From assembly GCA_963754445.1 (NCBI GenBank), contig CAVWFT010000001.1:992001-1056000 (forward strand): DNA of 64,000 nucleotides, in the 5' to 3' direction. Source of the DNA: Bog-473 sp963754445. GTDB lineage: Bacteria > Actinomycetota > Acidimicrobiia > Acidimicrobiales > RAAP-2. Both the position numbers and the translations under genes were made by a program. Positions 15,860 through 23,831 of this stretch are shown piece after piece. The number at the start of each line of letters is the position of its first letter. The first letter of the stretch is position 1. Below the pieces are notes generated by a model. It was given only the letters and a program-made list of their open reading frames with translations, ran no database searches and was not told the DNA's origin.

Positions 15860-16654
15860 GTGTCCGTCTGGCACTGGGTCCAGCAACATCGCCTCCTCAC
15901 GGTGATCGTCCTGGCCATCTTCATGATCGGCACCGCCGGTGGGACCGCATGGGCCCTCGTGTTCCGCACCGTGTCGTCGCCCGTGGGCCTGGCCCAGGCG
16001 CTGCGCATGTACCGGCGGGAGCAGACGGGCAAGGTGCTCACCTCGCTGCGCAACCACCTCCCGGCGTCCGGCGTCTACACCTACCGCACGGAGGGTGGCG
16101 AAGGACTCAGCATCCTGGGCGTGCAGCGCTCGTTCCCGGCGACGTCGGACATGGTGGTGACCGACGGCTCGTGCGCCACGGTCGACTGGGTGCCGATCGA
16201 GCAGCACACCGAGGACACGACCCTGTGCCCCGCTGCGGGTGGTTCCTACACCGTGCCGGTGCTGGCGACCTACGAATCCATCGCCGGGACGACGTCGACC
16301 TCGACCGTGCGCTGCCCGTCGGGCACCTATCTGCTGCCACCTGTCGCCGCGGCCACGCCGCGCTGGTCGGCCACCTGCACGCTGTCCGACCCGGCCGAGA
16401 AGGTCGCCTTCGCCGGCCAGCTGGTCGGACCGGCCACGCTCAGCGTGGGTGGGCAGTCCGTCCACGTCGAACACGTGCGGATCGAGTTGACCTTCGCCGG
16501 TGCCCAGCAGGGCACCAACCCCACCGATTTCTGGTTGGTCCCGGGCACCGGGCTCGTCGTGCGCGAACAGGAGCAGGTGAGCGTGACCTCGGGTGGCGTG
16601 CACTACTCCGAGACCATGCAGGCCGCGCTCGACTCGTTGCGTCCCGCCGGCTGA
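15860..16654 (+). CDS. Membrane-anchored extracytoplasmic protein of unknown function
   Basis: A 264-residue protein. A short basic lead is followed by one N-terminal hydrophobic helix (LLTVIVLAIFMIGTAGGTAWAL, about residues 12-33) that would act as a signal anchor. The remainder is extracytoplasmic, rich in Thr, Ser and Val, with four cysteines that could form disulfides (SCATVDW, TTLCPAAG, VRCPSG, ATCTLSD). I recognise no named domain; the pattern of short beta strands suggests a beta-sandwich. The start is GTG 15860, chosen because it places the helix at the N-terminus; the ribosome site is weak. It follows the carotenoid oxygenase gene by 46 bp on the same strand. Confidence 0.75.
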   Translation: MSVWHWVQQHRLLTVIVLAIFMIGTAGGTAWALVFRTVSSPVGLAQALRMYRREQTGKVLTSLRNHLPASGVYTYRTEGGEGLSILGVQRSFPATSDMVVTDGSCATVDWVPIEQHTEDTTLCPAAGGSYTVPVLATYESIAGTTSTSTVRCPSGTYLLPPVAAATPRWSATCTLSDPAEKVAFAGQLVGPATLSVGGQSVHVEHVRIELTFAGAQQGTNPTDFWLVPGTGLVVREQEQVSVTSGGVHYSETMQAALDSLRPAG

Positions 16655-16680
16655 GCGCCCGCCCCACCAAGGGCGTGCCC

Positions 16681-17049
16681 TCAAGGGGAGGGGGCGGCTC
16701 GTTGGGCCAGCGTCTTGGGTGCGACGAGGCAGTAACTCTCGGTGATGAGCTCGGCCATCTCGTCCCAGTCCGGCGGGAGGCGCAGGTCGAGGCGCACCCC
16801 GACCCAGCCCTTCGACCCCACGTACTTGGGCACGAAGAAACGCTCGGGGTCGGACTCGATCAGAATTCCCTGCACGCCCCGGGGCGCCTTGAGCGACATG
16901 GTGGAGCCGTCCTCGGCCAGCATGACGAAGAACTTGTCGCGCACCCGGAAGGCGGGCGAGGTGTGGCCGCCGAAGGGTTTCTCGACCGCTTCGGGCAGGC
17001 CCAGGCAGACGGCCCGCACCCGATCCACCGTGGTTCCGGCCGGGCTCAC
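16681..17049 (-). CDS. MmcQ/YjbR family protein
   Basis: A 122-residue MmcQ/YjbR-like protein. The N-terminal helix TVDRVRAVCLGLPEAVEKPFGG, the FRVRDKFFVML strand and the core KYVGSKGWVGVRLD followed by an ITESYCLVAPK ending are typical. The fold is CyaY-like and thought to bind DNA; the function is unproven. GTG 17049 overlaps the stop of the diiron protein gene in a GTGA junction, so it is translationally coupled to the end of the acyl-CoA cluster. Any role in that pathway is doubtful. Confidence 0.85.
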   Translation of the reverse strand: MSPAGTTVDRVRAVCLGLPEAVEKPFGGHTSPAFRVRDKFFVMLAEDGSTMSLKAPRGVQGILIESDPERFFVPKYVGSKGWVGVRLDLRLPPDWDEMAELITESYCLVAPKTLAQRAAPSP

Positions 17050-18161
17050 CCGCCCGTGGTCGCCCCGGCGGCTCGATCCTGCGCCACGGCGTCGTAAGAG
17101 TCGTAGTCCGAGCCGGTGTCGTCGGCGAACTCGAACTCGAGCAGGCCGGCTTCCCCCCAGCGCGACCGCAGGTAGCCGTCGTTGGCGTCGAGGAGACCCA
17201 GCTTGCGTACGTTCGGCACCAGCTTGGCGAAGAAGCCCCGGGCGAAGCCGCGCATGGGGTTCACCTTCGCCTTCTGTGCCGCCTCGAGGATGAAGGGCAG
17301 CACGGCCTCGACGGTGGTGCCCATGCGTTCCCACACCTCGGGCGTGGTCGCCCGCGAGCGCGAGTTCAAGGTGGCGTCGACCAGGAACTCCTGGCGCTCC
17401 TTGAGATCGGCTTCGCTCAGGTCCGCGTAGAACTCCGAAAGGGTGAGGACACCGAAGGCGACGTGCCGGGCCTCGTCGGACATGACGTAGCGCAACAACT
17501 TGGTCAGGAGGGGTTCCTGGGTCCGCCGGAGCATGTCGCCGAATGCGGCCAGCGCCAGCGACTCGATCACGATCTGCATCCCCAGGTACGCGATGTCCCA
17601 ACGCGAGTCCTCGAGGAGCGACCAGATCTGGTCCTTGAGGAAAGGGCTCATCGGGTAGGCGTCACCCAGCTTGGTGCGGAGGTACTTGGCGAAGACCTCG
17701 GTGTGGCGCGCCTCGTCCATGGTCTGGGTCGAGGCGTAGTACTTGGCGTCGATCCACGGCACCGTCTCGACGATCTTGGCCGCCGTCATCATGGCTCCCT
17801 GCTCGCCGTGCATGAACTGCGAGAGGTTGGCCTTGAACATCTCGATGCCCAGTTGGCTGAACTCGCGGTCGCTCCACGACGAGAGCGGCGAGCCGGGCAG
17901 CGTGGCCGCCACCCGGGCCACCCCGAGCAGCGGGCTGTCCTGCTCAGCCACCAGCCGCTCGGGGTCGACCTCGGTCGACCAGTCGAGGTCCGTCACGCTG
18001 TTCCACTGGGACCCCATCGCCTTGTTGTAGAGGGTGACGAGCTGTCCCCGGTCACGCTCGTAGTCCCACAGGAACAGGCGATCCGCGTTGTCGTGGATGA
18101 CCTGGACCGCCTCGTCCATGACGGGGCGGCTCGGCAGCGGAGGGGTCACCTCGGACGGCAT
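17046..18161 (-). CDS. Ferritin-like diiron protein (R2-like / AurF-like oxygenase candidate)
   Basis: A 371-residue all-helical protein of the ferritin-like, R2-type superfamily. A complete set of six dinuclear-iron ligands is visible in the expected order: Glu120 (HGEQGAM), Glu150 and His153 (DEARHTEVF), Glu200 (VIESLAL), Glu230 and His233 (SDEARHVAFG). It is larger than a storage ferritin and matches the size of diiron oxygenases such as AurF-like N-oxygenases or fatty-acid-modifying R2 relatives. Its genomic place, directly behind an SDR (9 bp) and an acyl-CoA ligase and overlapping a YjbR gene, suggests that it oxidises an acyl or steroid substrate in this cluster. That role is inference. 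Confidence 0.8.
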   Translation of the reverse strand: MPSEVTPPLPSRPVMDEAVQVIHDNADRLFLWDYERDRGQLVTLYNKAMGSQWNSVTDLDWSTEVDPERLVAEQDSPLLGVARVAATLPGSPLSSWSDREFSQLGIEMFKANLSQFMHGEQGAMMTAAKIVETVPWIDAKYYASTQTMDEARHTEVFAKYLRTKLGDAYPMSPFLKDQIWSLLEDSRWDIAYLGMQIVIESLALAAFGDMLRRTQEPLLTKLLRYVMSDEARHVAFGVLTLSEFYADLSEADLKERQEFLVDATLNSRSRATTPEVWERMGTTVEAVLPFILEAAQKAKVNPMRGFARGFFAKLVPNVRKLGLLDANDGYLRSRWGEAGLLEFEFADDTGSDYDSYDAVAQDRAAGATTGG

Positions 18162-18170
18162 GGCCCCGAC

Positions 18171-19085
18171 CTATTTCCTCTGACCGTTCATGTTGGCGTT
18201 CCCCGCCGCCTTGGCCACGATCTCGGGGATGAGCGTGCCCAGTTCGGACGGCTCCCAACGGTCGTGCTTGTCCTGGCCCGGGCCGGCCACCCAACCCTCG
18301 GCCACGCTGATGTTGCCGCCCATGACGTTGAACACGCGCCCGGTGATGTCCTTGGACTCAGCGCTGCCCAACCACACCACGATCGGCGAGATGTTGGCCG
18401 GATCGAGCGGGTCGAACTGCTCGGGCTTGAGGCCGGCCGAGGCCTCGGCCATGCCCAGGTTCTCGGTCATCCGGGTCAGGGCGGCGGGGGCGATCGCGTT
18501 CACCGTCACCCCGTAGCGCCCGAGCTCCATCGCCGCGATGACGGTGAACGAGGCGATGCCGGCCTTGGCCGCGCCGTAGTTGGTCTGTCCCACGTTGCCG
18601 TAGATGCCCGAGGGCGACGTCGTGTTGATGACCCGGGCGTCGTTGGTCTCGCCTGCCTTGGTCCGGTTGCGCCAGTACTCGACGGCGTGCCGGGTGGGGG
18701 CGAACGTGCCCCGCAGGTGCACCTTGATCACGGCGTCCCACTCTTCGATGGTCATGTTGACGAGCATGCGGTCGCGCAGGATGCCCGCGTTGTTGACCAG
18801 CACGTCGAGGTTGCCGAAGTTGTCGACCGCCGCTTGGATCAGCCGGCCCGCGCCCTCGTAGTCCGACACGTCGTCGCCGTTGGCGATGGCCTCGCCTCCC
18901 ATGGCCCGGATCTCGTCGACGACCTCGCCCGCGGGCCCGGTCGACGATCCCGTTCCGTCCATCTCCCCGCCGAGGTCGTTGACCACGATCTTGGCTCCCT
19001 CGCGCGCGAAGGCGATGGCGTGTTCACGTCCGATGCCTCGGCCCGCTCCGGTGATGACGACGACTCGTCCGTCGCAGATTCCCAC
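18171..19085 (-). CDS. SDR dehydrogenase, MFE-2/17-beta-HSD4 type
   Basis: A 304-residue short-chain dehydrogenase. The cofactor loop is VVVITGAGRGIGREHA and the NNAG block is VLVNNAGILRD. The catalytic Ser lies in INTTSPSGIYG and the Tyr-x3-Lys in TNYGAAKAG. The extra VNDLGG segment plus the GEVVDEIRAMGGEAIANGDDVSD insert is typical of the (3R)-hydroxyacyl-CoA dehydrogenase part of peroxisomal multifunctional enzyme 2 and of its mycobacterial homologues in steroid and fatty-acid breakdown. The expected reaction is NAD-dependent oxidation of a 3-hydroxyacyl-CoA. It sits 24 bp behind the acyl-CoA ligase and 9 bp before the diiron gene, within one operon. Confidence 0.88.
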   Translation of the reverse strand: MGICDGRVVVITGAGRGIGREHAIAFAREGAKIVVNDLGGEMDGTGSSTGPAGEVVDEIRAMGGEAIANGDDVSDYEGAGRLIQAAVDNFGNLDVLVNNAGILRDRMLVNMTIEEWDAVIKVHLRGTFAPTRHAVEYWRNRTKAGETNDARVINTTSPSGIYGNVGQTNYGAAKAGIASFTVIAAMELGRYGVTVNAIAPAALTRMTENLGMAEASAGLKPEQFDPLDPANISPIVVWLGSAESKDITGRVFNVMGGNISVAEGWVAGPGQDKHDRWEPSELGTLIPEIVAKAAGNANMNGQRK

Positions 19086-19109
19086 GTTGCTGTGCTCCTT
19101 TGGTTTCGG

Positions 19110-20681
19110 TCATTGACCGGACGCTGCCGCCCGGTACTGCTCTCTGAGCTTTCTCTTGAAGATCTTCCCAGTATCTTCCCGCGGGAGCGCCTCGACGAAA
19201 TCGACGCTGCGCGGGCACTTGAAATGGGCCAGGTGCTCCCGGCAGAAGGCCATGAGCTCCTGGCCCAGTTCGTCGGTCCCGGTGACGCCCTCGGCCGGCT
19301 GGACGACGGCCTTGACCGCCTCGCCCCACTCCTCGTCGGGCACGCCGATCGTGGCCACGTCGCCCACGGCGGGGTGTTCGAGCAGGACGGCGTCCACCTC
19401 GGCCGGGTAGATGTTGACCCCGCCCGAGATGATGAGGTTGGCCGTGCGGTCGGTCAGGAAGAGGAAGCCGTCCCGGTCCATGTACCCCATGTCGCCGAGC
19501 GTGTAGTAGTCACCCCGGAAGGCATCGGCGGTCTTCTCGGCGTCGCCGTAGTAGTCGAATTTGGTGGCCGGCGGAGCCTGGAGGAACACGAGCCCGACCT
19601 CGTCCGGCGCCAGGTCGTGTCCGTCGTGGTCGGCCACCTTGACCAGACCCGGTGTCATCGGTCGGCCCACGGTGCCGGGATGCTCGAGCCACGTCTTCGA
19701 GTCGACGAGGGTGCCCAGGCCCTCGGTCGCTGCGTAGTACTCGACCACGACCGGTCCCAACCACTCGATGAGGCGCCGCTTGACCGACACCGGACACGGG
19801 GCCGCGCCGTGGATGACGAAGCGGAGCGAGGAGTGGTCGTAGCGCGCCCGCACCTCGTCGGGGAGGGCGAGGAGACGGTGGAACATGGTCGGGACCATGT
19901 GGGTGTGCGTGATGCCGTTGGCCTCAATGAGGTGGAGCGCCTCGGCCGGATCCCAATGCTCCATGATCACGAGCGTCACCCCGTAGGCGAAGGGCACGGC
20001 CACGGAGAAGGCGAGCGGCGCTGCGTGGTAGAGCGGCCCGGTCACCAGGTGGGCGTCGAGCGACGTCTCCCAATTCTCGTCGTAACCGCAGAAGTTGACG
20101 GCGGCGAGCGCGCTTGCCGCCGCGCCGTCGCGGTGCACGCCCTTGGGGCGACCGGTGGTGCCCGAGGTGTAGAGCATCTGGGTGCCCAGGACCGGGTCGT
20201 CCAGGTTGCTCCCGTCCTGCTCGCCGATGACCCAGTTGTACATCTCGAACCCCGGCACGAACCCCCCGACCGTGATCTTCACCAGGTTGGGCCCGCCGGC
20301 CGCCGCGGCCACGTCCAGGGCGTCACCCAGCTCGGCCGAGGCGATGAATGCCTTGGCCTCGCAGTTGGCGACGATGTAGGCGGCCTCCTCGCCGGTGAGG
20401 TGCCAGTTGATCGGGGTCAGGCGCAGGCCGATGCGCTGGGCGGCGTAGAGCACCTCGAGGTACTCGGGGCGGTTGACGCACATCAGGGCGATCGCGTCGC
20501 CGGGACCGAGGCCCCGCGCGCGCAGCGCCCGGCCCAGGCTATTGACGTTGGCGTTGAAGTCCTCGTAGGTCCGGTCGCCGCCGGGCGAGGCGATGGCCAG
20601 ACGATCGGGCACCCGCTCCGCCCACCAGGCGTGGAGCATGCCCTGGCCGATCGCCTCCGCCCTCGTCTCTGGAACGCTCAT
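19110..20681 (-). CDS. Acyl-CoA synthetase (FadD-like, AMP-forming)
   Basis: A 523-residue adenylate-forming ligase. The P-loop-like A3 motif is MLYTSGTTGRPKGV. The adenine-binding YYAATEG motif is at the usual distance, and GDMGYMDRDGFLFLTDR gives the hinge region. The C-terminal domain carries the catalytic Lys in REDTGKIFKRKLRE. It activates a carboxylic acid to the acyl-CoA with ATP, feeding the beta-oxidation genes around it; chain length or steroid specificity cannot be read off. ATG 20681 overlaps the DUF35 stop in an ATGA junction. Upstream and downstream genes on the same strand make this the centre of the 16.7-23.7 kb catabolic cluster. Confidence 0.92.
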   Translation of the reverse strand: MSVPETRAEAIGQGMLHAWWAERVPDRLAIASPGGDRTYEDFNANVNSLGRALRARGLGPGDAIALMCVNRPEYLEVLYAAQRIGLRLTPINWHLTGEEAAYIVANCEAKAFIASAELGDALDVAAAAGGPNLVKITVGGFVPGFEMYNWVIGEQDGSNLDDPVLGTQMLYTSGTTGRPKGVHRDGAAASALAAVNFCGYDENWETSLDAHLVTGPLYHAAPLAFSVAVPFAYGVTLVIMEHWDPAEALHLIEANGITHTHMVPTMFHRLLALPDEVRARYDHSSLRFVIHGAAPCPVSVKRRLIEWLGPVVVEYYAATEGLGTLVDSKTWLEHPGTVGRPMTPGLVKVADHDGHDLAPDEVGLVFLQAPPATKFDYYGDAEKTADAFRGDYYTLGDMGYMDRDGFLFLTDRTANLIISGGVNIYPAEVDAVLLEHPAVGDVATIGVPDEEWGEAVKAVVQPAEGVTGTDELGQELMAFCREHLAHFKCPRSVDFVEALPREDTGKIFKRKLREQYRAAASGQ

Positions 20682-21133
20682 GACCCTGCTCCCTCCGTCG
20701 GCGCAAACAGCGGCAGGTGGCGCCCGTCACTCAGCGCCTCCCACCTGAGTGTCACCGTCATGCCGCAGTGCACGGCGTCCGGTGGGCAGTCGACGACGTT
20801 GCTCAGCAGCCGGACTCCCTCCGCCAGCTCGATCAGGGCCACGCAATAGGGCCGGCCGTCGCTGAACGCGGCCCCGGCCGCCTCGGGTCGGTGCTCGACC
20901 CCGGTGGCATAGACGGTGCCCGTCCCGCTGGCCGGACGCCACTCCAGCGCGTCGGCACCGGCCCGACAGAAGGGGCAGAACGCCCGCGGGTAGAAGATGG
21001 CCCGGTCGCAGGCGCCGCACCACTGGAGGACGAAGGCGCGCCGGCGCGTGGCCTCCCAGAACGGCGCGCTGTCGGGCCCCACGGGCGGTTCGAAGCGGGT
21101 CCTGGTGGGGGAGTCCTCGCTCACCGGTTCCAC
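20678..21133 (-). CDS. DUF35 OB-fold / zinc-ribbon protein
   Basis: A 151-residue DUF35 protein. The zinc ribbon has CGAC (about residue 39) and CPFC (about residue 53) knuckles. It is followed by the OB-fold with GTVYATGVEHRPE and a VRLLSNVVDC segment. It lies between a thiolase-like gene lacking the active cysteine (21183) and the acyl-CoA ligase, whose start it overlaps by four bases. In steroid-degrading actinobacteria this arrangement encodes the acyl-CoA-binding subunit of a thiolase-like aldolase, and the same role is proposed here. The start is GTG 21133; a second GTG nine bases downstream is equally possible. Confidence 0.87.
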   Translation of the reverse strand: MEPVSEDSPTRTRFEPPVGPDSAPFWEATRRRAFVLQWCGACDRAIFYPRAFCPFCRAGADALEWRPASGTGTVYATGVEHRPEAAGAAFSDGRPYCVALIELAEGVRLLSNVVDCPPDAVHCGMTVTLRWEALSDGRHLPLFAPTEGAGS

Positions 21134-21182
21134 CAGCAGCCACGGCGCGTCGCCGGGCTGGCGCGACTGCTCGATCGACGCT

Positions 21183-22358
21183 TCACAAGACGGCCCCGGT
21201 CCCGAGGACGGCGGTCGACATGACCGAGAGGAACATGCCCGAGCCGTGGGCCACGGCCACCTCGGCTCCGGCCACCTGGCGCGGACCGCACTCGCCCCGG
21301 AGCTGGCGGGTCGCCTCGGTGAGGAGGAACATGCCGTACATGCCGGGGTGGGTGAAGGACAGCCCGCCCCCGTTGGTGTTCATGGCCAGGGTGCCGCCGG
21401 GACCGAGGTGCCCGTCCGCCGCGAAGGGACCGCCGTCGCCCTTGGGGCAGAAGCCGAGATCCTCGAGGTGCAAGAGCGCGGTGATGGTGAAGCTGTCGTA
21501 GCCCATGAGGACGTCGACGTCGGTCGGCGCCAGCGCGGCCATGGCGAAGGCGTTGGCGCCCGAGACGACGCCCGGCGTGGTGGTGAGGTCCGGCATCTGG
21601 CTGATGACCATGTGGTCGGTGCAGGTGGCGGCGCCCAGGACGTACACGGGAGGCTTGCGCAGGGTCCGGGCCCGTTCGGCGCTCGTCATCACGAACGCGC
21701 CGGCGCCGTCGGTGACCAGACAGCAGTCGAGGAGGTGGAGGGGCGCTACCTGGTAGGGCGAGGACAGCACCTCGTCGACCGTGAGCGGCTCCCGGTGGCG
21801 GGCCCGGGGATTCAGGCTGGCCCAGGCCCGGGTGCTCACCGCGATCTGGGCCAGCTGTTCGGCCGTCGTGCCGTACTCGTACATGTGGCGCGAGGCGGCG
21901 AGCGCGTACGGGCCCATGGGGGTGCGCAGCCCGTAAGGCATGTCCCACTCGACCATCGGATTGGGACCGGCCATGCCGCGCCGGCCGCCCCCTTGGCGCG
22001 CTCGCCGGCGGTCGCTGCGCGGCGTGGCGGCATAGACGCTCACCACGACGTCGCACACGCCGGCCGCGATGGCAGCTGCCGCGTGCTCGACGTGCACCTC
22101 GTAGCTCGAGCCTCCGGTCATGGTCGACTCGGTGAAGACGGGGTGCACGCCGAGGTACTCGGCGAAGGCCACCGCGGAGTCGGGGTGGCACACACCGTCC
22201 ACGTCGGCCAGGGTGAGGCCGGCATCGTCGAGCGCGTCGAGCACCATCGCCACCTCGAGGGCGCGGCCGGTCCGCTCGAGCTCGCCGGTGGGGGATACGT
22301 CGTCGGCGACGCCGACGATGGCCGCGGCACCGCGGAGCGTCCGGTCCACGCCGCGCAT
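21183..22358 (-). CDS. Thiolase-like protein lacking the nucleophilic cysteine (Ltp2-like)
   Basis: A 391-residue thiolase-superfamily protein. The fold is clear from the overall layout, including LHLLDCCLVTDGAGAFVMTS, MGYDSFTITALLHLEDLGFC and NGGGLSFTHPGMYGMFLLTEA, the last keeping the HPG motif. In the segment aligned with the active-site Cys of normal thiolases (VFTESTMTGGSSYEV, residues 74-88) there is no cysteine, and the C-terminal cysteine is also missing (HGSGMFLSVMS). Such enzymes, for example steroid aldolase Ltp2, use the thiolase scaffold for retro-aldol cleavage in complex with a DUF35 protein, which is encoded next here. ATG 22358 is chosen because upstream sequence is out-of-frame shadow. 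Aldolase activity is inference. Confidence 0.85.
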   Translation of the reverse strand: MRGVDRTLRGAAAIVGVADDVSPTGELERTGRALEVAMVLDALDDAGLTLADVDGVCHPDSAVAFAEYLGVHPVFTESTMTGGSSYEVHVEHAAAAIAAGVCDVVVSVYAATPRSDRRRARQGGGRRGMAGPNPMVEWDMPYGLRTPMGPYALAASRHMYEYGTTAEQLAQIAVSTRAWASLNPRARHREPLTVDEVLSSPYQVAPLHLLDCCLVTDGAGAFVMTSAERARTLRKPPVYVLGAATCTDHMVISQMPDLTTTPGVVSGANAFAMAALAPTDVDVLMGYDSFTITALLHLEDLGFCPKGDGGPFAADGHLGPGGTLAMNTNGGGLSFTHPGMYGMFLLTEATRQLRGECGPRQVAGAEVAVAHGSGMFLSVMSTAVLGTGAVL

Positions 22359-22404
22359 CCTGGTCGACCCCCCCGGTCCCGGCTCGCCCCGCGCCGCCGT
22401 CGGG

Positions 22405-23739
22405 CTACGCGTTCTTGGGGAGCTCGGAGAAGGGCGTCGTCCGGTCGTTGTTGGGCTCCTTGGGCAGGCCGAGGACGCGTTCGCCGATGATGTTGCGCTG
22501 CACCTGGTCCGTCCCGCCGTAGATCGGCGGTGCCTGGGCGAACAGGGCCATCTCGGTGATCCCACCGGCGAAGGGGTCGCCCGTAGCGTGTTTGAGCGCG
22601 GCCTTGTCGTCGCTGTCATAGGCGTGCAGCATCCCGCCCGGCCCCATGATGCGCAGCCCGAGGTCCCGGGTCAGGCGCACGATCTGGCTCATCGAGAGCT
22701 TCGACACGTTGGGCATGCCCGGGATGTCGCGGCCCTGCTCCTTGGCTGCCTTCACCCGCAGCCCGTTCATGCGTCCGAGCTCGCCCAGGGTGTAGAGCCG
22801 GGCCAGGTCCTGGCGGATCCCGGCGTCCTCGTTGACGTGGCGCGACTTGGCCACGCTGATGAGCAGCCCGGCACCGCCCCGCATCGCGCCCAGCGCGCCA
22901 CTGGCCGGCTGCGATTTGCCGTTCGTATCGGGCGGAGCCACCAGGTCGCCCACCCGCTTGGCGAGCATGCCCATCACGGTGCCCGGCTGGGCCATCCCGC
23001 CGCCGGCGGCGTTCCCGCCGCCCGAACCCAGGCCGGCCCGCTCGTTGGCCAGGGTCGTGTTGGCCGCGGCCCAGCCGTTGTTGAGACCGCCGATGAGCGC
23101 CGAGTCGGCCACCCGGGCGTCGGTGAGGAACACTTCGTTGAAGAGGGCGTGGCCGGTCATCTCGCGCAACGGACGCACGTCGACGCCGTCCTGGAGCATC
23201 TCGAACGCAAAGTAGGAGATGCCCTGGTGCTTGGGGACGCCCTGATCGGTCCGGGCCAGCAGCATGCCGAGGTCGGCGTACTGGCCGCCCGACGTCCACA
23301 CCTTCTGGCCGTTGACGATCCATTCGTCCCCGTCCTTGATCGCCCGCGTCTGGAGCCCGGCCAGGTCGGAACCGGCCTGGGGCTCGCTGAAGAGCTGGCA
23401 CCAGGCTTTCTGCCCGGTCACGATGTCGCGCACGTAGAGATCGATCTGTTCTTGGGTCCCGTGTGTGGCGATCGTCGGCGCGGCCAGGAGCAGCCCGAGC
23501 CCCGCCGGCGCCCCGAGGGCGCCGAACGACCCGATCTCCTGTTGGACGAGGACCACGTCGGACCGGGCCATGGCCTTGCCGTAGGCATTCGTGGGCAGAC
23601 CCGGTGCCGACCATCCGGCGAGACCCAGCCGCTCCCACCACTCGGCGACCGTGAGGTCGGGGTCCCAGTTGCTGCTCAGCCAGGAGCGCAGCTCGCTGAG
23701 CTGCTCCTCCGTGCTGATCTCGGTTGCGGTGTCAGTCAC
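22405..23739 (-). CDS. Acyl-CoA dehydrogenase
   Basis: A 444-residue FAD-dependent acyl-CoA dehydrogenase of the mycobacterial FadE type. The FAD/substrate motifs are QLFSEPQAGSDLAGLQT, the VNGQKVWTSGGQYAD block and the C-terminal IYGGTDQVQRNIIGERVLGLP. It introduces a double bond into an acyl-CoA, probably as one half of a heterotetramer or as a homotetramer. It is somewhat longer than the common 380-400 residues because of a Gly-rich insert near GSGGGNAAGGG. As the most upstream gene of the minus-strand cluster it may be the promoter-proximal gene. The start ATG 23739 lies 92 bp from the divergent DUF1214 gene. Confidence 0.92.
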   Translation of the reverse strand: MTDTATEISTEEQLSELRSWLSSNWDPDLTVAEWWERLGLAGWSAPGLPTNAYGKAMARSDVVLVQQEIGSFGALGAPAGLGLLLAAPTIATHGTQEQIDLYVRDIVTGQKAWCQLFSEPQAGSDLAGLQTRAIKDGDEWIVNGQKVWTSGGQYADLGMLLARTDQGVPKHQGISYFAFEMLQDGVDVRPLREMTGHALFNEVFLTDARVADSALIGGLNNGWAAANTTLANERAGLGSGGGNAAGGGMAQPGTVMGMLAKRVGDLVAPPDTNGKSQPASGALGAMRGGAGLLISVAKSRHVNEDAGIRQDLARLYTLGELGRMNGLRVKAAKEQGRDIPGMPNVSKLSMSQIVRLTRDLGLRIMGPGGMLHAYDSDDKAALKHATGDPFAGGITEMALFAQAPPIYGGTDQVQRNIIGERVLGLPKEPNNDRTTPFSELPKNA

Positions 23740-23831
23740 GTCCTCCGAAGTTACCGGCTGGACAGCACAGGGGCGACTCGGCCGGCCGGCGACCCCTGTA
23801 GCGTCCCCGCGACATCTGAGGGAGGAGAGAG

